A DNA stretch of 6,048 nt from JBAOHV01 sp964450685 (GTDB taxonomy: Bacteria; Actinomycetota; Acidimicrobiia; Acidimicrobiales; Microtrichaceae), in assembly GCA_964450685.1 (NCBI GenBank), contig CAYVDN010000103.1, positions 1 to 6,048 of the forward strand, read 5' to 3'. The notes beneath the pieces were generated by a model, which was not told the DNA's origin, did not search any database, and saw only the letters and a list, made by a program, of their open reading frames with translations. Of this stretch, positions 1-5,350 are shown piece after piece. The number at the start of each line of letters is the position of its first letter. Within the stretch, counting starts at the first letter, position 1. A program made the position numbers and the translations under genes.

Positions 1-75
1 TGGCTCGGGGGGGAGGACTCGAACCCCCAATGACTGGACCAGAACCAGTTGTGTTGCCAATTACACCACCCCCGA
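1..75 (-). tRNA. tRNA-Gln, anticodon CTG (reads CAG), CCA end encoded
   Basis: The reverse strand folds into a complete 75-nt cloverleaf: a 7-bp acceptor stem (69-75 with 5-11), a 4-bp D stem with an 8-nt loop containing GG, a 5-bp anticodon stem (45-49 with 33-37), a 4-nt variable region, and a 5-bp T stem (one G-T pair) with loop TTCGAGT. The 7-nt anticodon loop TTCTGGT gives anticodon CTG at 40-42. The discriminator base is G and the CCA (1-3) is encoded. The first acceptor pair is U1-A72, which is typical of bacterial tRNA-Gln and is known to help GatCAB tell tRNA-Gln from tRNA-Glu. The gene lies on the same strand as the DUF218 gene and gltX, downstream of both. The 3' terminator would lie outside the window. 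Confidence 0.97.
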
Positions 76-143
76 AGGTGATGACGCCCGAGGGCGCCGG
101 AGGACTCTAGCCGACGCGCCCCGAAGCGCGACAAACCGAATGA
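76..143 (-). other. Intergenic spacer between DUF218 gene and tRNA-Gln, with a GC-rich hairpin and a weak promoter candidate
   Basis: This spacer is 68 bp. It contains a perfect 5-bp inverted repeat (115-119 CGCGC with 126-130 GCGCG, 6-nt loop). On the transcribed minus strand the loop begins with TTCG, which can form a stable hairpin. No T-run follows, so it is not a standard intrinsic terminator. A possible tRNA promoter on the minus strand is TTGTCG (about 128-133) and TAGAGT (about 103-108) with a 19-bp spacer, longer than ideal. The hairpin lies inside that spacer, so the two readings compete. The tRNA could equally be processed from the gltX transcript. Confidence 0.3.
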
Positions 144-755
144 TCACCGCGTCTGGTTGAACAACCGGCGGTAACCGATCAGCTCACCAACCGCCACCCG
201 ACCCGTCTCCCCGGCCAGTTGGGAGAGTGTGGAATCGACCGAGGTCGGTGAGACCAAGGGCTCCATTCCCAACTCCCTCGAGATCCCGATGACCCTGCGG
301 TTGTGGTACGGATCGGTCACCAACAGGACCTTCTCGACACCGTCTCCGCGCAGAACTCGCCGCGTGGCCGCCAGCGACTCGTAGGTGCTCGACCCCTGAT
401 CGATGATGGTCAACGCGGACTCGGGCACACCCTTGTCGATCAGGTACCTGTAGCCAGCGTATGCCTCAGTGAAGCGGTCCCCGGACTGCTTCGCGCCGGT
501 AAGGACGATCCGTGGCGCCAACCCTTCCTCGTACAGCTCGAGTGCCCGATCGAGCCTGCGGGCAAGCGCAGGTGACGGTGTTCCGTCGTACTGAGCAGCA
601 CCCAGCACGACGATCGCGTCGGCCTCCTCGCGCTGATCCAGGCGCGACGCGCTCACCACCTGCACTCCGATGACCACGACGTACACGCAGAGCGCCAGGA
701 AAGCCGCGCCAACGACGCGCACGCCCCAACGACGACGTCGCGAGCGCTCAGCCAC
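144..755 (-). CDS. DUF218/YdcF-SanA-ElyC-like membrane-anchored protein
   Basis: This encodes 203 residues with a GTG start. The N-terminus is basic (RSRRRR) and followed by one hydrophobic segment at about residues 13-35, which suggests a protein anchored in the membrane with its domain outside. The rest matches the DUF218 fold: DAIVVLGAAQ (46-55), GTPSPALARRLDRALELY (58-75), IVLTG (83-87), RFTEA (94-98), GSSTYES (121-127) and LLVTDPYHNRR (144-154). Family members include E. coli SanA and ElyC, linked to envelope integrity and peptidoglycan or lipid-carrier metabolism; the biochemical activity of most members is unknown. The start overlaps the end of gltX by 8 bp, so the two are probably co-transcribed and translationally coupled. 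A functional link to aminoacylation is not implied. The length is normal for the short form of the family, and the fold assignment is firm. Confidence 0.9.
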   Translation of the reverse strand: MAERSRRRRWGVRVVGAAFLALCVYVVVIGVQVVSASRLDQREEADAIVVLGAAQYDGTPSPALARRLDRALELYEEGLAPRIVLTGAKQSGDRFTEAYAGYRYLIDKGVPESALTIIDQGSSTYESLAATRRVLRGDGVEKVLLVTDPYHNRRVIGISRELGMEPLVSPTSVDSTLSQLAGETGRVAVGELIGYRRLFNQTR

Positions 756-2088
756 CCGAGCCGAGACGCTCCCTGGCAGCGGACAACCGGGCTATCACCT
801 CGTCGCGCCCCAACACGACCATCGACTCGAACAGCGGCGGGCCGACGGACCTACCGGTGAGCGCCACACGGACAGGAGCCTGGAACTTGCGGCGGTTCGC
901 ACCCAGCGACTCGGCGAGCGCCATGAACCGTTCGTGCATCACCGCGGCATCCCACGGCCACTGCCCCACCGCCTCGATCACCGCATCGAGCCAGGCACCA
1001 GCCTCGGGAACCATCGCCTTGTCCCACGACTTCTGATCCATCTCCGGCTCGACGAACAGGAAGTCGACGGTGCCGGGCACATCAGCCAGCGTCTCGAGGC
1101 GCACCTGCACGTCGGGGAGGAGCGCTCGGAACTTCGCGTGGTTCTCAGGTGTGGCCTGGTAGGCAGCCCCGATCGGCGAATCGGACATAAACGGCTGTGA
1201 TCGCTCGTCCAGTTCGTCGAGCGACAGGGCACGTATGTGCTCGCCGTTGATCGCCAGCAGCTTCTTGACGTCGAAGAACGCAGGCGACGGACTCACGTCG
1301 GATATGTCGAACAGCGGCGGGAAGCCCTCGGTCATGCTGAGCGGATCCAGGCGGATCTCCTGGCCGTCGGGCGGGCCCCAACCCAGCAACGCCAGGTGGT
1401 TGACCATCGCTGACGCCAGGAACCCACGATCGCGGTAGTCCATCAGCGAGACATCGTCGCGTCGTTTGGACAACTTCTTGCGCTGTTCGTTGACGATCAA
1501 GGGCATGTGGGCGAACTGCACGTCGTCGGTTTCGAGTCCCATCGCAGCGCGCAGCAGCAGGTACTTGGGGGTCACGTTGATCAGGTCCTCACCCCTGATC
1601 ACGTGGGTGATTCCCATGTGCGCGTCGTCGCTGGCGTTGGCCAGGAAGAACGTCGGTGAACCGTCGGAGCGACGAATCACAAAGTCTTCGATGCTCTCGT
1701 GCTCGACGGAGATCTCACCCCGGATCAGGTCCACCCACCCGGTAGCGCCACCGTCCCGGGGGACGTGGAAGCGCACTGCACCATCAGACTCGTAGGCGGT
1801 GCCGTCGCGCAGCAGCTGCTCGATCGCCTCCTGGTGGGCGTCGTCCCGGCTGGACTGGTGCAGCGGCTCCTCGTCCCAGTCCAACCCGAGCCACTCGAGG
1901 CCTTCGTAGATGACATCGATCAGTTCGGGACGTGATCGGTCCTTGTCGGTGTCCTCGATCCGCAGCAGGAACTTGCCGCCCATGTGCCGTGCGGCAAGCC
2001 AGTTGAACAACGCTGCTCGAGCGCTGCCCAGATGCAGGTAACCCGTGGGCGATGGCGCGAAGCGGACACGTGCAGAGGAGCTCACCAT
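748..2088 (-). CDS. gltX: Glutamyl-tRNA synthetase (GluRS), shortened form
   Basis: A cytoplasmic class I aminoacyl-tRNA synthetase that attaches glutamate to tRNA-Glu and, in organisms without GlnRS, usually also to tRNA-Gln. Visible motifs are RFAPSPTGYLHLGSARAALF (residues 9-28; HLGS is the HIGH signature), LRIEDTDKDRS (42-52), the catalytic-domain stretch THVIRGEDLI (161-170), and KKLSKRRD (204-211; the KMSKS loop). The C-terminal anticodon-binding helical region ends with VRVALTGRSVGPPLFESM (406-423). The protein is 446 residues, about 40-45 fewer than usual. The deficit lies between GTAYE (96-100) and GAVRFHV (103-109), where typical enzymes carry the segment with the Zn-binding Cys motif. 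I chose the ATG at 2088 because homology begins a few residues later; a GTG directly follows it. Upstream in-frame sequence shows no similarity. No Shine-Dalgarno is visible. It is cotranscribed with the downstream DUF218 gene and possibly tRNA-Gln. Confidence 0.96.
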   Translation of the reverse strand: MVSSSARVRFAPSPTGYLHLGSARAALFNWLAARHMGGKFLLRIEDTDKDRSRPELIDVIYEGLEWLGLDWDEEPLHQSSRDDAHQEAIEQLLRDGTAYESDGAVRFHVPRDGGATGWVDLIRGEISVEHESIEDFVIRRSDGSPTFFLANASDDAHMGITHVIRGEDLINVTPKYLLLRAAMGLETDDVQFAHMPLIVNEQRKKLSKRRDDVSLMDYRDRGFLASAMVNHLALLGWGPPDGQEIRLDPLSMTEGFPPLFDISDVSPSPAFFDVKKLLAINGEHIRALSLDELDERSQPFMSDSPIGAAYQATPENHAKFRALLPDVQVRLETLADVPGTVDFLFVEPEMDQKSWDKAMVPEAGAWLDAVIEAVGQWPWDAAVMHERFMALAESLGANRRKFQAPVRVALTGRSVGPPLFESMVVLGRDEVIARLSAARERLGSGG

Positions 2089-2193
2089 GCCGAGAGTAGC
2101 GGTCGTGGGTGAAGGTGCCCGCTGACCCGGCGGAACCCCCGTATAGGCATACGATTGCCACCCGCCGGAGGCTGCAAGCCGACAAGGAGACCG
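2089..2193. promoter_or_regulatory. Divergent intergenic region of gltX and the L,D-transpeptidase gene, with a small inverted repeat
   Basis: These 105 bp must carry the promoters of both genes. The dyad CGTAT-AGGC-ATACG (2140-2153) is a perfect 5-bp inverted repeat with a 4-bp centre and could be an operator or a short hairpin. For gltX, the minus strand has TACTCT (2093-2098), a TAnnnT-type -10, only 4 nt before the ATG and 7 nt before the following GTG, with no matching -35. For the plus-strand gene, TACGAT (2150-2155) is a -10 candidate without a good -35. GGAACC (2132-2137) resembles an ECF-sigma -35, but the expected -10 is not well matched. All promoter assignments are inference. Confidence 0.3.
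2184..2189 (+). promoter_or_regulatory. Shine-Dalgarno sequence deciding the L,D-transpeptidase start
   Basis: AAGGAG lies 4 nt before the ATG at 2194 and is a near-perfect ribosome binding site. It selects this ATG over the in-frame TTG at 2155, which has no such element and would add 13 residues (MPPAGGCKPTRRP) ahead of the ATG-encoded methionine. Those residues do not look like a membrane-protein N-terminus. Confidence 0.8.
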
Positions 2194-3144
2194 ATGGCCC
2201 ACCACGATCCGGGCGAGTTCGATCCGCCGATCGAGCAGCCGCCGGCACCTCGTCGACGCCGTCGCAATCTGATGATTGCTGCGGTCATCTTCCTCGTCGT
2301 CGCAATCGTCGCTGCTGCCGCTTGGTGGCCGTCGACACAAGAGCCGGTGGCATCGCCCGACACCAGCCGCCCGTCCTCGACCACCACGACCAGGGTCAAG
2401 TTGCTCCCGAGCGGGACGGTCGAGATCGCAACCGTCCGGCCCGAGCTGACCGAGGTGGAGGTGCAGGCCACAGAGCCACCCGAATGGGCCACCGCCAAGA
2501 TCGCGCAGATCCCGTCCGACGTACCGATCCCGCCCGCCTCCCAGCCCGATGCACCGGACCGTGACCCACTGCCGGACATCGGCGCGCCGATCGCGGGGCG
2601 CACCGCTACCGAGTCGGGCTGGAAGTTCGCCAACCCCGGCCCTTACGAGCCCGCGCAGCCGTTCACGATGCTGGTCCAGGAGCGACGCGGGGACTGGTTG
2701 CGAGTGTTCATACCCGTCCGGCCGAACGGCACCACCGGTTACGTGCGCGCCGTCGATGTCGAGCTGTCACAGACCCAGTACAGGATCGAGCTCCACCTCG
2801 GTGAGCGAACGCTGCGTGTCTTCAACGGATCCGAGCAGCTGGTCGAGACCCGGGTCGTCGTCGGCTCGCCCTTCACCCCCACACCGACGGGCACCTTCTA
2901 CATAACCGACATCGTCCCCCAGACGAGCCCGTCCTACGCCCCGTTCGCCCTGGCGACGAACGGCTACAGCGAGGTCATGGACGAGTTCGACACCGGGGTT
3001 CCCGTCGTTGCGCTGCACGGAACCAACCATCCCGAGTACGTGGGTGAGGCACGCTCGAACGGTTGCGTCCGCATCCCCAACGAGATCGTGCAGCAGCTCG
3101 CCGATACCCTTCCCCAGGGAACGCCGGTCTACACCTTCCCCTGA
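2194..3144 (+). CDS. Membrane-anchored L,D-transpeptidase (YkuD domain)
   Basis: This encodes 316 residues. A short proline-rich cytoplasmic N-terminus and a basic patch (RRRRR, 20-24) precede one transmembrane helix (about 26-44), so the protein is held in the membrane facing the wall. A Ser/Thr/Pro-rich linker follows (about 46-66), then a poorly defined stretch, then a small SH3-like beta domain (about 132-191, with TMLVQERRGDWLRVF and GTTGYV). The YkuD catalytic domain (about 195-316) begins YRIELHLGERTLRVF, has PTPTGTFYI (229-237), and ends with the active-site block: H275 in ALHGTNH, then SNGCVR (288-293) with the nucleophile C291 and R293. These enzymes form 3-3 peptidoglycan cross-links or attach proteins to the wall, in a beta-lactam-resistant way except for carbapenems. 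The residue before GC is Asn rather than the common His, a variant that does not remove the nucleophile. The gene is monocistronic as far as visible and converges on the next gene with a 1-bp gap. Confidence 0.93.
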   Translation: MAHHDPGEFDPPIEQPPAPRRRRRNLMIAAVIFLVVAIVAAAAWWPSTQEPVASPDTSRPSSTTTTRVKLLPSGTVEIATVRPELTEVEVQATEPPEWATAKIAQIPSDVPIPPASQPDAPDRDPLPDIGAPIAGRTATESGWKFANPGPYEPAQPFTMLVQERRGDWLRVFIPVRPNGTTGYVRAVDVELSQTQYRIELHLGERTLRVFNGSEQLVETRVVVGSPFTPTPTGTFYITDIVPQTSPSYAPFALATNGYSEVMDEFDTGVPVVALHGTNHPEYVGEARSNGCVRIPNEIVQQLADTLPQGTPVYTFP

Positions 3145-3145
3145 A

Positions 3146-3676
3146 TCAGGCCGCGTCCAGGTCCAGGATGGATCGCCAGTCGGCACGGTGCCGGTCGGCG
3201 ATCGTGGTGTGCGACATCCGCAGCACTTCGTCGGTCGCGGCGTCCACGATGCGCTGCCGGGCCGTGTAGTGGATCGACAGGTGCACCTCCTCGAACCACT
3301 CACGCCTGACCGCCACGAGCTCCGTATCGGGCTCGGCGTCCAGGAACCCCCAGATGGTCAATCCGACAGTCACGTCGTGGATGACCGGTGCTCGTCCGAA
3401 CAGCGCGGCCCGCTTCATGGCAACGGCCGCGGCACCTGACAGCGCGTCAGCCTCGTGCTCGCCGTCCCGGAGCTGAAGGCCGCCGCGGAACCGCTGAGCC
3501 AGCGTGAGCGCGTACCCGGAGTCCGGACCGGGGCTGCCGAGCTGCTCGCCGATCGGCTGACGCCCCCGGATCTCTCCCGGGCGGTCAGCGAACCACGGCT
3601 CGCCGCGCCAGGGCGGCGACGCGTAGGTCCGGACCAGCTGTCTCGTCGGCGTCGGTACGAACTCGGGGGCGGACAT
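3146..3676 (-). CDS. Unrecognised soluble protein, last gene of the ilvE-cimA cluster
   Basis: I do not recognise this family. From the ATG at 3676 it encodes 176 residues with no signal peptide, no transmembrane segment and no cysteine. The N-terminal 55 residues are rich in Pro and Gly (SPPWRGEPWFADRPGE; LGSPGPDSG). The remainder looks mainly helical, with an Ala-rich stretch (DALSGAAAVAMKRAALFG, 77-94), a hydrophobic stretch around HDVTVGLTIWGFL (100-112), and WFEEVHLSIHYTARQRIVD (127-145) containing an HxxxH pair (H132, H136). Base composition and codon use match its neighbours and the frame is intact over its whole length, so it is probably real. Alternative starts are ATG 3682 and GTG 3718. 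I prefer 3676 because GGTGA lies 5 nt upstream, but this is weak. It lies 51 bp downstream of cimA on the same strand (9 bp if the GTG is used), so it is probably co-transcribed. A role in branched-chain amino acid metabolism is possible only by association. Confidence 0.72.
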   Translation of the reverse strand: MSAPEFVPTPTRQLVRTYASPPWRGEPWFADRPGEIRGRQPIGEQLGSPGPDSGYALTLAQRFRGGLQLRDGEHEADALSGAAAVAMKRAALFGRAPVIHDVTVGLTIWGFLDAEPDTELVAVRREWFEEVHLSIHYTARQRIVDAATDEVLRMSHTTIADRHRADWRSILDLDAA

Positions 3677-3727
3677 GATCATCACCGTACCCGTGGACGG
3701 ACTCGCCCGGCGAAGCACTGAGCTGGT

Positions 3728-5350
3728 TCAGTCCTGCTGGCGCAGGAGCCCGAAGACCAGCGCGTCGATGAGCGCCATCCACGACGCCTCGATCACGTTG
3801 GAGGACACCCCGATGGTGGTCCATGTGTCGTCGCCGTCGGTGGAGTCGATGAGCACCCTCGTGACCGCGTCGGTATCAGCGGTGGAGTCGAGCACGCGGA
3901 CCTTGAAGTCGGTCAGGTGGATGCGCCCCAGGCCGGGATAGCGAGGTAGCAGAGCAGCGCGCAGCGCGGCGTCCAGCGCGTTGACCGGGCCGTTGCCCTC
4001 GCCCACCGATGCGATCCGCTCGTCGCCGACCCAGAGCTTGACGGTCGCCTCGGTCGCCAAGTCGATCTCATTGCCGTTCGCGCTCGCCGAACCCTCACGG
4101 TGATACGCCGATACACGGTAGGCCTCGACGGCGAAGAGTCCGTTGCGCCAGCCGGTCGCCTCGCGCATCAGCAGCTCGAGCGATGCGTCGGCAGCCTCGA
4201 ACACGAAGCCCTCGGCCTCGAGCTGCTTCAGCCGTTCCGACAGTTCCCCTGCCGAGCGATCGTCGAGGTCGATCCCGAACTCGGCCGCCTTCATCGACAT
4301 GCCGGCGCGGCCACCCAGGTCGGATACGAGAACCCGCGTGCGGTTACCCACGGTGGCCGGGTCGACGTGCTCGTAGGTCGCACCACCCGCGCGTCCGAGA
4401 GCCGAGGTGTGCAGACCGCCCTTGTGGGCGAACGCCGAGGAGCCGACGTACGGGTCCGCGGGATGCGGCGGCAGGTTGACCAGCTCCGCCACGTGGCGTG
4501 ACACAGCGGTGAGTCGCTCCATCCGCCCTTCCGGAAGGGTCCCGACACCGAGCTTCAGGGTCAGGTCGGGTATGACGGTCATGAGGTTGGCGTTACCGGT
4601 GCGTTCGCCGTAGCCGTTGACAGTCCCCTGCACCTGCGTCGCTCCCCCGACCACCGCTGCGACGGAGTTGGCCACCGCACAACCGGAGTCGTTCTGGGTG
4701 TGGATGCCGATGGGCACTCCGCCGAAGTAGTCGACCACCTCGCCGGTCACCCTCTGGACCTGATGGGGCAACGAACCACCGTTCGTGTCGCACAGGACCA
4801 GACAGTCGGCCCCGTTGGATGCCGCCGCCTCGAGCACCCTCAGGGCGTACTCGGGGTTGGCCGCAAAGCCGTCGAAGAAGTGCTCAGCGTCCATGAACAC
4901 ACGCAGGCCCTCGGCCTTGAGGAACGCGACCGATTCCCCGACCATCGCCACACCCTCGTCCAGTGTCGTGCGTAGCGCCTCGGTGACGTGGAAGTCCCAC
5001 GACTTGCCCACGATGCACACCGTCGACGTTCCTGCGGCGACGAGTGCACGCAGGGTCGGATCGTCGTCCGAACGACCCAGCGGTCGGCGCGTCGAACCGA
5101 ACGCCACCAGGGTCGAGGTGGCGAGCTCCAACTCGCCGGCCGCTGCACGACGGAAGAACTCCTCGTCCTTCGGGTTGGCCTGCGGGTACCCACCCTCGAT
5201 CCAGTGGACACCCAGCCAGTCGAGCTGCTCGGCGACACGCAGCTTGTCGTCGACCGACAGCGAGATCCCCTCGAACTGGGCGCCGTCGCGCAGCGTCGTG
5301 TCGAAGATCTCGACCCGATCGGGCAGCGGCCGGTCCCCATCGCCGCTCAT
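3728..5350 (-). CDS. cimA: (R)-citramalate synthase, threonine-independent isoleucine route
   Basis: It condenses pyruvate with acetyl-CoA to (R)-citramalate, which LeuCD and LeuB convert to 2-oxobutyrate for isoleucine synthesis. The 540 residues fit the CimA family, and its layout is closer to that family than to 2-isopropylmalate synthase. The N-terminal TIM barrel carries VEIFDTTLRDGAQFEGISLS (13-32, with the catalytic Arg and metal-binding Asp), IEGGYPQANPKDEEFF (51-66), LVLCDTNGG (184-192), GIHTQNDSGCAVANS (215-229) and VQGTVNGYGERTGNANL (240-256). A linker with AFAHKGGLHTSAL (306-318) follows. The C-terminal LeuA-type regulatory domain (about 400-535) includes ATVKLWVGDE and GNGPVNALDAALRAAL, so feedback control by isoleucine is likely. 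The canonical HxHND metal motif reads HTQND here (Q219, codon at 4694-4696). The ATG at 5350 overlaps the ilvE stop as ATGA, indicating translational coupling and fixing the start. Homocitrate synthase and 2-isopropylmalate synthase are the alternatives, but the DTTLRDGAQ...GGYPQANPKD pattern favours CimA. Confidence 0.92.
   Translation of the reverse strand: MSGDGDRPLPDRVEIFDTTLRDGAQFEGISLSVDDKLRVAEQLDWLGVHWIEGGYPQANPKDEEFFRRAAAGELELATSTLVAFGSTRRPLGRSDDDPTLRALVAAGTSTVCIVGKSWDFHVTEALRTTLDEGVAMVGESVAFLKAEGLRVFMDAEHFFDGFAANPEYALRVLEAAASNGADCLVLCDTNGGSLPHQVQRVTGEVVDYFGGVPIGIHTQNDSGCAVANSVAAVVGGATQVQGTVNGYGERTGNANLMTVIPDLTLKLGVGTLPEGRMERLTAVSRHVAELVNLPPHPADPYVGSSAFAHKGGLHTSALGRAGGATYEHVDPATVGNRTRVLVSDLGGRAGMSMKAAEFGIDLDDRSAGELSERLKQLEAEGFVFEAADASLELLMREATGWRNGLFAVEAYRVSAYHREGSASANGNEIDLATEATVKLWVGDERIASVGEGNGPVNALDAALRAALLPRYPGLGRIHLTDFKVRVLDSTADTDAVTRVLIDSTDGDDTWTTIGVSSNVIEASWMALIDALVFGLLRQQD
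5347..5350 (-). promoter_or_regulatory. ATGA stop/start overlap coupling ilvE and cimA
   Basis: On the minus strand the four bases ATGA contain both the cimA start (5350-5348) and the ilvE stop TGA (5349-5347). No strong Shine-Dalgarno sequence precedes the cimA start. This arrangement normally means that ribosomes finishing ilvE reinitiate on cimA, which ties their expression levels together. Confidence 0.85.

Noticed and set aside
115..130. GC hairpin after the DUF218 gene as an intrinsic terminator
   Set aside because: The stem is only 5 bp and no T-run follows on the transcribed strand; it cannot be called a terminator with confidence.
670..1200. Open frame of about 176 codons on the plus strand, antisense to gltX and the DUF218 gene
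   Set aside because: Arg/His-rich product with no recognisable motif, lying entirely opposite two convincing genes.
827..1321. Identical 15-bp repeat TCGAACAGCGGCGGG at 827-841 and 1307-1321
   Set aside because: Both copies lie in gltX and encode the same short peptide (PPLF followed by Glu or Asp) with the same codons. A coincidence of protein sequence and codon bias, not a mobile or regulatory repeat.
2132..2157. ECF-sigma promoter (GGAACC with a downstream -10) for the transpeptidase gene
   Set aside because: The -35-like element is present, but no convincing CGTC/GTT-type -10 occurs at the expected 15-18 bp spacing, so I do not call it as a separate feature.
2089..2340. Upstream extension of the gltX frame by 84 codons
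   Set aside because: The extra residues run antisense into the transpeptidase gene, show no similarity to GluRS and are biased in composition; GluRS homology begins just after the ATG at 2088.
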